From CAZNFR01 sp964572225 (GTDB taxonomy: Bacteria > Bacteroidota > Bacteroidia > Bacteroidales > GCA-2748055), in contig CAZNFR010000013.1 in assembly GCA_964572225.1 (NCBI GenBank), positions 1 through 58,840 of the forward strand: a stretch of DNA of 58,840 nt, read 5' to 3'. The notes under the pieces were generated by a model. It did no database searches and was not told the DNA's origin. It worked only from the letters and a program-made list of their open reading frames with translations. Made by a program: the position numbers and the translations under genes. Shown here one piece after another: positions 26,313-34,846 of this stretch. Positions within the stretch are counted from its first letter, which is position 1; each line of letters opens with the position of its first letter.

Positions 26313-27959
26313 TTACTCACCGTAAAGGTACCTTTTGATCTTGTTGGTAGGAGTTTTTTCGAAAGGAACCGGATGAAAAACCACAAGTTGTAAACGGCTG
26401 TAGCGGTTGACTCTTTTGTTAACATAGTGTTGTATTTCCTGAAGAACTTCATCCATTTTGTCCTGGGTAACCTGAATAGCCTTTTCATTCAGCTTGATAA
26501 TGCGATTCTCCAATTCGGTAACATTTAGGTTTACCATGGCGACTATTCTTCCTTTTTTGTTCACAACCAGGGATTCTTCAACTCCCTGAATGCTGTTAAT
26601 CAGAGATTCAATCTCTTCGGGATATATGTTCTCTCCATTATTCCCAAGAATAACGCTTTTAATCCTTCCCCGGATAAATACATTTCCTTTTTCATCAATA
26701 AATCCCAGGTCTCCGGTCCGGAAATACCCATCGGTGGTAAATACCTCTGCGGTAGCTTCAGGATTTTTATAATATCCCTGCATTACATTGGGACCTTTGG
26801 CCACGATCTCACCCTCTCCGGTTGAGGGATTAATGTTAATCAACTTGAGATCGACTCCCTCAAGGGCTTTTCCTGTCGATTGCCATACAGAGTTGAATAC
26901 CCGGCCTCCGGCCAGCAGGGGACTGGTTTCGGTGAGACCGTATCCCACGGCATAAGGAAACCGGGCCTCCCTGAGGTATTTCTCGATGAGGGGATCCATC
27001 TTGGCTCCCCCGATCCCAAAAAACTTCAGGTTTCCGCCAAAGACCTTCATAAGCTTTTTACCTGCCATTCTGTTCAACAGAGTCCGAGAAAGCCTGTATC
27101 TGAAAAGAAATCGTGTTACAGGAGAAGCGTTAAACTTGGGGAGGACCTGTTTGCGGAATATTTTTTCAATGATAAGGGGAACTGTAAGGATCAATGTGGG
27201 CTTTACCTTTTTAAGGGCCTCAATGAGGATTCCCGGTGTAGGTGTTTTACCAAGGAAATAAACGGTAGCCCCACGGTGAAGGGGCAGAAGAAATCCCAGG
27301 CTGTTTTCGTAGGTATGAGACATGGGAAGAATGGAAAGAAAACGATCACCAGGCTCGACATTTTGAAGGGTAAGGCATTGATGAACAAGCCAGGAAATAT
27401 TCTTATGGCTAAGCATTACCCCTTTGGAGGAGCCGGTAGTTCCCGAAGTATAAATTATGGCGGCCAGATCATCCTCTTTGACGAGGTTAGTGGTACAATT
27501 CATGCACAGGGATCTTGGAATCTCACCGGAAAAATCGGCCAGCTGGGATACAAAATCCTGAGTATCATAAGTCATCATCCTTACACCGGGAAAATCTATA
27601 GCCGAACCCAGCCTTTGCTTCTGCCGTGAAGAGATAAGGATTAAACGGCAATTGGCGTGATCAACGATGGATTTGATCTCATCGTTATGAAAATCAGGTA
27701 ATATGGGGACAACCACTGCCCCGGTACAAAGGATCCCAAGGTAAGAAATTCCCCATTCGGGTGAGTTTTCCCCAAGAAGAGCCACCTTATCCCCTTTTTT
27801 TATGCCCAGCACATCGAGATACCCAGCCAGACTCTGAACTTTTATTCCCAGGGCACCATAGCTTATCCCGTCTTCGGATTCCACGAACTTCATGGCTGTT
27901 TTATCCGGAAAATCCCTGACCGACTGATTTATTAACTCACAAACAGTAAACTTTTCCAT
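26313..27959 (-). CDS. Long-chain-fatty-acid-CoA ligase-like AMP-binding enzyme
   Basis: The 548-residue ANL-superfamily enzyme carries the AMP-binding P-loop AIIYTSGTTGSSKGVMLSH, the motif GYGLTETSP, the hinge region FRTGDLGFIDEKGNVFIRGR and a C-terminal Lys in TNKIKRYLYG. These fit acyl-CoA synthetases that adenylate a fatty acid and transfer it to CoA. The length and the C-terminal domain match the short FadD15/AMP-ligase group of Bacteroidota. No signal peptide; probably peripheral at the inner membrane. It lies between uvrB and rpoD, with rpoD's terminator just upstream of its start, so it has its own promoter. Confidence 0.9.
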   Translation of the reverse strand: MEKFTVCELINQSVRDFPDKTAMKFVESEDGISYGALGIKVQSLAGYLDVLGIKKGDKVALLGENSPEWGISYLGILCTGAVVVPILPDFHNDEIKSIVDHANCRLILISSRQKQRLGSAIDFPGVRMMTYDTQDFVSQLADFSGEIPRSLCMNCTTNLVKEDDLAAIIYTSGTTGSSKGVMLSHKNISWLVHQCLTLQNVEPGDRFLSILPMSHTYENSLGFLLPLHRGATVYFLGKTPTPGILIEALKKVKPTLILTVPLIIEKIFRKQVLPKFNASPVTRFLFRYRLSRTLLNRMAGKKLMKVFGGNLKFFGIGGAKMDPLIEKYLREARFPYAVGYGLTETSPLLAGGRVFNSVWQSTGKALEGVDLKLININPSTGEGEIVAKGPNVMQGYYKNPEATAEVFTTDGYFRTGDLGFIDEKGNVFIRGRIKSVILGNNGENIYPEEIESLINSIQGVEESLVVNKKGRIVAMVNLNVTELENRIIKLNEKAIQVTQDKMDEVLQEIQHYVNKRVNRYSRLQLVVFHPVPFEKTPTNKIKRYLYGE

Positions 27960-27982
27960 GGATAGGTTGGAGATGAGGGGTA

Positions 27983-28011
27983 AATAAAACGGGCTGCAAA
28001 GGCAGCCCGTT
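27983..28011 (-). terminator. Rho-independent terminator of rpoD
   Basis: A perfect 10-base stem, AACGGGCTGC (27988-27997) with GCAGCCCGTT (28002-28011) and a 4-base loop, is read leftward as a hairpin followed by TTATTTA. It starts 17 bases after the rpoD stop. Confidence 0.85.
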
Positions 28012-28027
28012 GCATATAAATTAACTA

Positions 28028-28888
28028 TTAACCTAGGTAACTTTTCAGAAGTTTACTTCTTGAAGTGTGACGTAATCGTCTGATTGCCTTTTCTTTGATC
28101 TGACGAACCCTTTCACGGGTAAGACCAAATTTTTCTCCGATTTCTTCCAGTGTCATATCCTGACAACCGATTCCGAAGAACAAACGGATAATATCCCTTT
28201 CCCTTTCGGTTAGAGTGGCAAGAGCCCGCTCAATCTCTTTGGAAAGAGATTCTTTGATCAGGGATTTATCTGCATTCGGTGAATCATTATTGATCAGCAC
28301 ATCAAGAAGACTGTTGTCTTCACCCTCTACGAAGGGGGCATCAACAGAGACATGTCTTCCGGAAACTTTCAATGTATCGGATACTTTCTCTTTGGGGAGC
28401 TCCAGCGCATCGGCAAGCTCCTCAGGAGTGGGAGTTCTTTCAAACTCCTGCTCAAACTTGGAAAAAGCCTTATTAATTTTATTTAAGGATCCAACCTGGT
28501 TAAGAGGTAACCTGACAATTCTGGATTGCTCTGCCAGAGCCTGAAGAATGGATTGACGAATCCACCATACGGCGTAGGAGATAAATTTAAATCCCCTGGT
28601 TTCATCAAACTTTTCAGCGGCTTTGATCAGTCCGAGGTTTCCTTCATTTATGAGGTCGGGTAAACTAAGTCCTTGATTTTGGTATTGCTTGGCTACCGAA
28701 ACTACAAATCTCAGATTTGCTCTGGTAAGCTTTTCCAACGCTCTTCTGTCACCTTTCTTAATGCGTTGGGCAAGTTCAACTTCTTCTTCTACCGTGATCA
28801 ACTCCTCTTTTCCAATCTCCTGTAAATACTTATCTAACGAAGCACTTTCCCTGTTGGTAATCGATTTGGTAATCTTTAATTGTCTCAT
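28028..28888 (-). CDS. rpoD: Primary RNA polymerase sigma factor (RpoD/SigA type)
   Basis: The 286-residue sigma-70 protein is much shorter than the E. coli protein because region 1.1 is missing, as is usual for Bacteroidota. Region 1.2 (SLDKYLQEIGKEELIT), region 2 (ANLRFVVSVAKQYQNQGL, then YAVWWIRQSILQALAEQ), region 3, and region 4 with LTLEEIGEKFGLTRERVRQI are all present. The product recognises -33/-7 (TTTG/TAnnTTTG) promoters such as those noted upstream of uvrB and the DUF134 gene. It is preceded by an unusually good Shine-Dalgarno sequence and bounded by terminators on both sides, so it is a single-gene unit. Confidence 0.97.
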   Translation of the reverse strand: MRQLKITKSITNRESASLDKYLQEIGKEELITVEEEVELAQRIKKGDRRALEKLTRANLRFVVSVAKQYQNQGLSLPDLINEGNLGLIKAAEKFDETRGFKFISYAVWWIRQSILQALAEQSRIVRLPLNQVGSLNKINKAFSKFEQEFERTPTPEELADALELPKEKVSDTLKVSGRHVSVDAPFVEGEDNSLLDVLINNDSPNADKSLIKESLSKEIERALATLTERERDIIRLFFGIGCQDMTLEEIGEKFGLTRERVRQIKEKAIRRLRHTSRSKLLKSYLG

Positions 28889-28899
28889 TTATTCCTCCC
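28889..28899 (-). promoter_or_regulatory. Strong Shine-Dalgarno sequence of rpoD
   Basis: Read leftward, GGGAGG (28899-28894) stands 5 bases (AATAA) before the rpoD ATG. Most genes here have no such motif, in keeping with the rarity of Shine-Dalgarno use in Bacteroidota, so the site is exceptional and supports the chosen start. Confidence 0.7.
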
Positions 28900-28962
28900 A
28901 AAAAATTTTCTGCGAATTTAGATTATTTTAACATACCATTCAACTTAAATTGAAATAAATAC

Positions 28963-28990
28963 TAAAAAAAGACTTGCAGACGCAAGCCTT
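28963..28990 (-). terminator. Rho-independent terminator of the HtrA-type protease gene
   Basis: Read leftward, GGCTTGC (28987-28981) pairs with GCAAGTC (28977-28971), with one G-U pair, around a 3- to 4-base loop and is followed by TTTTTTT. It lies about 33 bases after the protease stop and upstream of rpoD. Confidence 0.75.
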
Positions 28991-29023
28991 TTCTTTTAGA
29001 GATTTGTATTGCTTTGCATCCAA

Positions 29024-30460
29024 TTACATTCCAAATGCGTAATAGGCAATGAGTCCGTCGGGATATATACCTTCAAGATAGACCCCACCCTCAATATTAC
29101 TAATTACATCATTTACTTCCTCCGCGGAATCGACCGACTGATTATTAATTTTGGTGATAATAAATCCTTCTCTAACTCCGGCTTTCATTAATTTCCCGGC
29201 CCTGAGTTCGGCTACTTTCACCCCGTTTGCGATCCCCAATTCACGTTTTTCCGATGAGCTTAGGCTTTCCAGGCTTGCTCCCAGAACGGAAAGCGCCTGC
29301 GTTTTGGTAACGAATTCAGTGTTACCGCTCATGTTACGTAAAGTAACGTCAAAAAGTTTCTCTTTGTTATCTCTTATAACTACAACCTTGACCTCATCAT
29401 TCGGACGGTAGCGGGAAATTTGCTCCTGCAATTCCGAAACACTGTTCACCGGCATATTGTTCACCGATAGAATAATATCTCCCGACTTGATTCCTGCCTC
29501 TTTGGCAGCCCCGTCATCATTAACTCCATTTACATAAACGCCTTTCAGGTTTTGAATATTGTTATCATTCGCAAGTTCCTGGGTTACATCCTGTATGGTT
29601 ACTCCCAAAAGGGCTCTTTGAACCACTCCAAATTCCATGAGATCACCAATTACCTTTCTGACAATACTTACCGGTACAGCAAATGAATTCCCGGAATAAG
29701 CACCGGTCCGGGAAGCTATGGCAGTATTGATCCCAACCAGCTCGCCCGCAGTATTTACCAGGGCTCCTCCAGAATTACCGGGGTTTACCGCTGCATCGGT
29801 CTGAATAAAGGCTTCAATGGCAAATTGCTCCCTCAGGATATTTATATTTCTCGCTTTGGCACTAACGATGCCTGCCGTAACTGTAGACGTAAGATTATAA
29901 GGGTTCCCGACAGCAAGTACCCATTCACCAAGTTTCAGATTATCTGAATCACCATAATTCAGATAAGGCAGACCATCAACATCCACTTTTATAAGGGCCA
30001 GGTCGGTGCTGGGATCGGTACCAATCACCTCCGCCTCAAAAGACCGCCGGTCGTTCAAAACGACCTCAATCTCATCCATCTGATCAATCACGTGGTTATT
30101 GGTAACAATGTATCCATCGTCGGAAATAATTACCCCAGATCCAAAACCCATAACCGGCCTTTGCTGCGGATTTGGACGGTCACCGAAGAAAAACTCATAA
30201 AACGGATTATAAGCATTACTTTCCCGAATGGCCTTGGTCTTTACATGGACAACTGCATGAACCGCTTTTTCGGCAGCAAAAACGAAATCAACGCTGCTGC
30301 CGGGTTTAACAGTAGGCAAATTTGCATAAAGCATCTTGTCCTCAACGGGCACAGTTATTACCTGTTGCTCCGGCTGAATCCATTTTGCATATGCCCAAAC
30401 CGCAATAACGGCAGCCAATACGGCTGTTAATATAGTTCCGATAAATCTTTTATTTTTCAT
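29024..30460 (-). CDS. htrA: Periplasmic serine protease of the Do/HtrA family
   Basis: The start is taken at the ATG at 30460 (MKNKRFIG...), which leads directly into a membrane/signal segment; the frame is open back to 30541, but that would add a charged extension. The 478-residue product has a trypsin-like domain with His in VTNNHVID, Asp in PSTDLALIKV and Ser in NPGNSGGAL, then a PDZ domain (about 290-380, RALLGVTIQDV) and a second PDZ-like region at the C-terminus. It is expected in the periplasm, degrading or refolding damaged envelope proteins. It is a single gene, divergent from dapF. Confidence 0.93.
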   Translation of the reverse strand: MKNKRFIGTILTAVLAAVIAVWAYAKWIQPEQQVITVPVEDKMLYANLPTVKPGSSVDFVFAAEKAVHAVVHVKTKAIRESNAYNPFYEFFFGDRPNPQQRPVMGFGSGVIISDDGYIVTNNHVIDQMDEIEVVLNDRRSFEAEVIGTDPSTDLALIKVDVDGLPYLNYGDSDNLKLGEWVLAVGNPYNLTSTVTAGIVSAKARNINILREQFAIEAFIQTDAAVNPGNSGGALVNTAGELVGINTAIASRTGAYSGNSFAVPVSIVRKVIGDLMEFGVVQRALLGVTIQDVTQELANDNNIQNLKGVYVNGVNDDGAAKEAGIKSGDIILSVNNMPVNSVSELQEQISRYRPNDEVKVVVIRDNKEKLFDVTLRNMSGNTEFVTKTQALSVLGASLESLSSSEKRELGIANGVKVAELRAGKLMKAGVREGFIITKINNQSVDSAEEVNDVISNIEGGVYLEGIYPDGLIAYYAFGM

Positions 30461-30610
30461 TTTATCTTTGTTTTTATTCTTTTTAAACAAACCATAACAA
30501 AATTTGTGCCCGGGATTCCTTACTTTTACAGATTCATACAAGTAACGCTTAGAACGTCAAGTTGTTGCAGGACTTTTGGGATTTAACCTTTTTTAACAGA
30601 AACTGACAGA

Positions 30611-31393
30611 ATGATCTTGTTCGAAAAATATCACGGCGCTGGTAATGACTTTATAATGATTGACTTACGCAAAGGAGATGAAACCATCTACACTCCTAAG
30701 TTGGTGAACAGCTTATGCGACAGGCACTTTGGGATAGGAGCCGACGGATTGATCCTGCTTCTGAACGGACAAAGACAACCATTCCGAATGAAGTATTTTA
30801 ACGCCGACGGCTACGAAGGCACCATGTGCGGCAATGGGGGCAGATGCTTCACCGGATTCGCAAAGTCAAAAGGTCTGTTGGAGGCTGAATGGACCTTTGA
30901 AGGTATCGATGGAGACCATAAAGCCTGGATTACCGGCCCAAACCGGGTGATTCTCGAAATGAAGTCGGTTTCCGAATTGCGAAAGGAAAAGGACGGATAT
31001 TTCCTGGATACAGGATCACCCCACTTCGTAACACAGGTCGCGGATCTTGAAAATACCGATGTATTTAATCTGGGACGCGAGATTCGCTATCAGGATCGCT
31101 GGGGAAAAGCAGGCAGCAACATCAATTTTATTACCATCATCGAGGATGGGAAAATTGCTATCAGGACCTATGAAAGAGGAGTCGAAAACGAAACCCTTGC
31201 ATGCGGAACCGGGGTCGTGGCTGCTGCCATTTCTGCACATTACCATACCGGGTCTGACAAAAAATCATTTTTTGTGAATGCCAGAGGCGGACAATTAATC
31301 GTAGGGTTTTCCAATCCGGAACCGGGATTCTATTCCGATGTAAGACTTGAAGGCGACTATCAGTATGTATTCACCGGGGAATTCCCTCTGTAG
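30611..31393 (+). CDS. dapF: Diaminopimelate epimerase
   Basis: The 260-residue enzyme interconverts LL- and meso-diaminopimelate for lysine and peptidoglycan synthesis in the cytosol. The two catalytic cysteines are visible: Cys73 in GTMCGNGGRC and Cys198 in ETLACGTGVVA. The N-terminal FEKYHGAGNDF motif is canonical and fixes the start. Length matches the family. It stands alone, divergent from the HtrA protease and ending 8 bases before the convergent CoA-disulfide-reductase-like gene. Confidence 0.96.
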   Translation: MILFEKYHGAGNDFIMIDLRKGDETIYTPKLVNSLCDRHFGIGADGLILLLNGQRQPFRMKYFNADGYEGTMCGNGGRCFTGFAKSKGLLEAEWTFEGIDGDHKAWITGPNRVILEMKSVSELRKEKDGYFLDTGSPHFVTQVADLENTDVFNLGREIRYQDRWGKAGSNINFITIIEDGKIAIRTYERGVENETLACGTGVVAAAISAHYHTGSDKKSFFVNARGGQLIVGFSNPEPGFYSDVRLEGDYQYVFTGEFPL

Positions 31394-31401
31394 TTTCACA
31401 A

Positions 31402-33090
31402 CTATTTTTCCTTTTCAAAAGGCCATGCCATAACCCCTCCCTCAAGGACCTTCACTTGAGTGTACCCATGAGCCTTCAGGATCAGAGCAGCTTCATACCC
31501 TCTAAGCGATATCTTGCAATAGGTAATAATTTCCCTGTTTTTATCTTTTGGCAATTCCTGAATTCTTTGCCTCAACATACCAATTGGGATCAGGGTTTCT
31601 CCAAATCCGAACCGGGTCTGTTCATACTCATCGGGTCCTCTGGTATCCAGAAGATATACATCCGCTCTGGCATCCAGTTTCTCCTTCAACTCAAGGGCTG
31701 ATATTCCCTCGAATATCCCTCTCATTTTATTCTGCAGGATATGGGCACTGGCAATGCTGTGATCTATAGCCAGCGAATAGGGTGGTGCATAGGGTAGATC
31801 GTTATTGGAAACATCATCCACCGTAAGGTTTCCTTTAATTGCGGTTGCCCAAATAGCCAACTGCTTGCTTACATCCCCCTGGCCGATGCATTGTGCGCCT
31901 AATATCCTACCGGTTGACTTATCTGCTATCAGTTTTGTTATCAATAGTTTACCATTCATAAAACCGGGTTTATCCGGACTTGCATTTATGACTTTGACAT
32001 AGTCAATCTCAGCTTCTTTTGCCTTTTCTTCCGATAAACCGGTAATTCCAATCCCATAATCAAATAATTTACAAATTCCCGTTTGAATGGTTCCGGTAAA
32101 TTTCGCCACGTTTCCCGATACAACATTCTCTCCGGCCACTCTGCCCTGCAGATTCGCCAGATCCCCATAAGGGGCCAGAACCGGCTTACCAGTGATTATA
32201 TTCTTGATCTCACAACAATCCCCAACCGCATATACATCCCGCTCGGAGGTCTGCATATACTCATCCACCTTTATTCCCCCTAATTTCCCGATTTGAATTC
32301 CGGCTTCCCGCGCAAGATTAACATTGGGCGTTACCCCTATGGCAACCACTGCCAATTCACAAGGGATTTCAGTTCCGTTTCTTAGTTTGACAGCGGTGAT
32401 TCTTCCGTTCTCTCCAACAAACTCAGCGACTCCATTGCTGGTGATCACATTTGCTTTTGTTTTGAGATAATTTTCAACCAGACGCGCCATTTTCCAGTCA
32501 AGAAAGGTTAATAACTGAGGAAGCAGCTCAACCATGGTAAGTTCAATCCCTGCGAGATGCAAGGCTTCAAGAGTTTCAATACCAATGAGTCCTCCTCCAA
32601 TTACCACCGCTTTCTTAATCCGTCCTTCATCCCTGATCTGTCTTAGATAGTCTGCATCCTGCATGGAATGAAGGGTTGTAATCCCTTCTAAATCCACACC
32701 CGGCACCGGCGGCATTCGGGCAATAGCCCCGGTTGCAATTATCAGTTTGTCATATTCCTGCTCTCCCATTTCGTCAGAACCAAGATCCCGGTATTCAATT
32801 CTTTTCTTTTTTGTATCAATCTTCGTTACCTCTGTATTGATTTTAGCCGTGATACCCTTGGCGTTCCAGTAAAATTTCGGATCACGTACCACCCCTGTGG
32901 GTGTGCAAAGCAGCTGGTTTCTGTCGTCAAAAAAACCACCCACATAATAGGGAAACCCACAGGATGCCATGGAAAGGTCATGTCCTTCCTGAAACATGGT
33001 TATCTCAGCAAATTCATCCATTCGCCTGGCCTTAGCTGCCGCCTTAGGACCTGCTGCAGATCCTCCGATAACAATTATTCTATTACTCAT
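31402..33090 (-). CDS. CoA-disulfide reductase-like flavoprotein fused to a rhodanese domain
   Basis: The start is the ATG at 33090 (MSNRIIVIGG); the open frame extends to 33168 but would overlap the upstream gene. The 562-residue protein has an FAD site IGGSAAGPKAAAKARR at the N-terminus, a single redox Cys44 in SMASCGFPYY as in CoA-disulfide reductases, an NAD(P) site VVIGGGLIGIETLEAL, a dimerisation domain, and a C-terminal rhodanese domain with Cys525 in YCKISLRGY. Such fusions reduce CoA-persulfides or polysulfides. It closes the minus-strand cluster that starts with the DUF134 regulator, suggesting a role in supplying or removing sulfane sulfur. Confidence 0.92.
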   Translation of the reverse strand: MSNRIIVIGGSAAGPKAAAKARRMDEFAEITMFQEGHDLSMASCGFPYYVGGFFDDRNQLLCTPTGVVRDPKFYWNAKGITAKINTEVTKIDTKKKRIEYRDLGSDEMGEQEYDKLIIATGAIARMPPVPGVDLEGITTLHSMQDADYLRQIRDEGRIKKAVVIGGGLIGIETLEALHLAGIELTMVELLPQLLTFLDWKMARLVENYLKTKANVITSNGVAEFVGENGRITAVKLRNGTEIPCELAVVAIGVTPNVNLAREAGIQIGKLGGIKVDEYMQTSERDVYAVGDCCEIKNIITGKPVLAPYGDLANLQGRVAGENVVSGNVAKFTGTIQTGICKLFDYGIGITGLSEEKAKEAEIDYVKVINASPDKPGFMNGKLLITKLIADKSTGRILGAQCIGQGDVSKQLAIWATAIKGNLTVDDVSNNDLPYAPPYSLAIDHSIASAHILQNKMRGIFEGISALELKEKLDARADVYLLDTRGPDEYEQTRFGFGETLIPIGMLRQRIQELPKDKNREIITYCKISLRGYEAALILKAHGYTQVKVLEGGVMAWPFEKEK

Positions 33091-33122
33091 ATGTCTGATT
33101 ATTAGGTTATTACAATTTATGC

Positions 33123-33905
33123 TCAAAATTCCAGCACCATCCCTGTTTTTACCTGACTGAGTTCCCATTCACCGGAAAAGGCAAGGAGAGCAGGCAATTG
33201 CGTACAATGGGAAGGGTAAAGCTTTTTAACTCCCATTTTTCGAAGGTAATGGATCGTTTCCCGGGTCTGCTGGTTGTTGTGGCTGAGGTGAAAACCACCC
33301 ATTACTGCTTCCACCCTGCTTATTCCGGTAACATGGATGGCATGTTGCACCATATTAACAATTCCGGAATGAGCACAACCGGAAATCACATACAGTTTTT
33401 CATTTTCTATACATACCAGACCTGAATCGTCAGGTAGAAAATCCGGTTCATTGAACTCGTCAACAAAAGCAGTGTTTTGGGACTCAAATTTTGTTAGCCT
33501 GGGTATTTCTCCCAGAAACAGAAGGTTCTTTGTTATTTCAAAGGGCTCTTCTGACTTTATCAGGCTGAATCTCTTTTCCAGATCCGTCTCAGCTAACGCC
33601 AAACCCACAGGAGAATGATCATACTTCCGGTATCGTTTGATCAGTGCAGCGGGATGCAGAACCAGCTTTTTATCATTCAGATATCTCAACCCGTTTCCGT
33701 GATCCCAATGACCATGACTCAAAACAAGGGTATCAATCTGAGAATCAAGATCCATTCCCAATTGCATTGCATTTCGCAGGAACACATCAGTACACCCCGT
33801 ATCGAAAAGTACCCTCCTACCCATGCTTTCGATCAGATAGGAAAGTCCGTGCTCTGCAAGAAAGCCGGAGCCGGCACAATTATCGGTCAGAACACTTATG
33901 GTCAT
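33123..33905 (-). CDS. Metallo-beta-lactamase-fold hydrolase
   Basis: The 260-residue protein has the dinuclear metal motif SHGHWDHG (His64, His66, Asp68, His69), an early Asp in FDTGCTD, GCAHSGIVN and a late SHCT motif. These match the MBL-fold group that includes the archaeal dihydropterin-methyl-ribofuranosylaminobenzene phosphate synthase-like proteins. That name is a family label, and the substrate here is unknown. It lies 59 bases downstream of the second MinD-ferredoxin gene and 32 bases before the CoA-disulfide-reductase/rhodanese gene, so it belongs to the same cluster. Proteins of this kind often accompany NifX-like and MinD-ferredoxin genes. Confidence 0.88.
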   Translation of the reverse strand: MTISVLTDNCAGSGFLAEHGLSYLIESMGRRVLFDTGCTDVFLRNAMQLGMDLDSQIDTLVLSHGHWDHGNGLRYLNDKKLVLHPAALIKRYRKYDHSPVGLALAETDLEKRFSLIKSEEPFEITKNLLFLGEIPRLTKFESQNTAFVDEFNEPDFLPDDSGLVCIENEKLYVISGCAHSGIVNMVQHAIHVTGISRVEAVMGGFHLSHNNQQTRETIHYLRKMGVKKLYPSHCTQLPALLAFSGEWELSQVKTGMVLEF

Positions 33906-33964
33906 ATTTTTATTTGCTTTTTTTCCTTGCAGGAAAGTCCTTATTGGAACGATTACTCATAGCT

Positions 33965-34846
33965 TCATGCCCCCAGGATATGCAGTTGAATCAAATTCCA
34001 GGCTTCCCTTAAAATATGAGCTTCTCTCCCATCATCCTTATACTCGAATATTGATTTTCCCAGGTTTGTCGATTTTTCCAATTCAATGCTGAAAGGAACT
34101 TTTGCAATCAGTGGAATTCCTTTGCTGCTGAGATAGGTTTCTATTTTTTTCTCAACCTCCTGGTTAAGATCATATTTGTTGATCATGGCGAATGCCCTGA
34201 TATTCATTTTTTCCAAAAGAGTAAACAGCCGCATCGCATCGGAAAAACCGGAAATGGACGATTCAATGACTACTACACAAGCACTTGTTCCTGCCAGGGA
34301 AGCAATGACCGGACAACCAATCCCCGGAGGTCCGTCATTTATAATTACTTGTTTTTTGTCTTCGTTTGCGATGGATCCGGCCTCTTTACGGATCCGTGTA
34401 ACCAGTTTTCCACTGTTCTCCTCTCCGGGTGCCAGTCTTGCATGCACCAGTTTTCCAAATCTCGTCTCAGAAACAAACCATGTATTATTCATAAATGGTT
34501 CAGAACTAATGGCTTCATACGGACAAACGCGTTCGCATAACCTGCAACCCTCACAGGATAGCTCGTCAGTCTCGATCCGGTTCAACTCATTAATCTTAAG
34601 AGCTCCGAACCTGCATTTTGAAACACAAATGCCGCAGGAAACACATTTGTCATAATCCACCCATATTTTTAAACCTCCTGGAAATGCATGTTCTTCCTTC
34701 AAAGTTGGATGGAATACCAAATGGAGATTGGATGCGTCCACATCACAGTCGCAAAAGACTGCTTCCCTTGCAAGACTGGCAAAAGCGGCGGCAATGGTGG
34801 TTTTTCCTGCACCTCCCTTACCACTTAAAATAGTGATCTCCTTCAT
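33965..34846 (-). CDS. MinD/Mrp-type P-loop ATPase with inserted 2x[4Fe-4S] ferredoxin domain (second copy)
   Basis: The 293-residue protein begins with a deviant Walker A, LSGKGGAGKTT, and has the switch motif INDGPPGIGCPV. A ferredoxin domain is inserted at about residues 58-118 with two Cys sets, CVSCGICVSKC and CEGCRLCERVC. This is the architecture of the paired MinD-like ATPases in orange-protein (ORP) loci and of related NifH/Mrp-type proteins that carry Fe-S clusters. It overlaps the first copy by 29 bases, so the two are probably made together and may form a heterodimer. Confidence 0.92.
   Translation of the reverse strand: MKEITILSGKGGAGKTTIAAAFASLAREAVFCDCDVDASNLHLVFHPTLKEEHAFPGGLKIWVDYDKCVSCGICVSKCRFGALKINELNRIETDELSCEGCRLCERVCPYEAISSEPFMNNTWFVSETRFGKLVHARLAPGEENSGKLVTRIRKEAGSIANEDKKQVIINDGPPGIGCPVIASLAGTSACVVVIESSISGFSDAMRLFTLLEKMNIRAFAMINKYDLNQEVEKKIETYLSSKGIPLIAKVPFSIELEKSTNLGKSIFEYKDDGREAHILREAWNLIQLHILGA

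Noticed and set aside
26880..27629. 249-codon plus-strand frame opposite the acyl-CoA synthetase
   Set aside because: Antisense shadow of a clear AMP-binding enzyme; its translation matches nothing recognisable.
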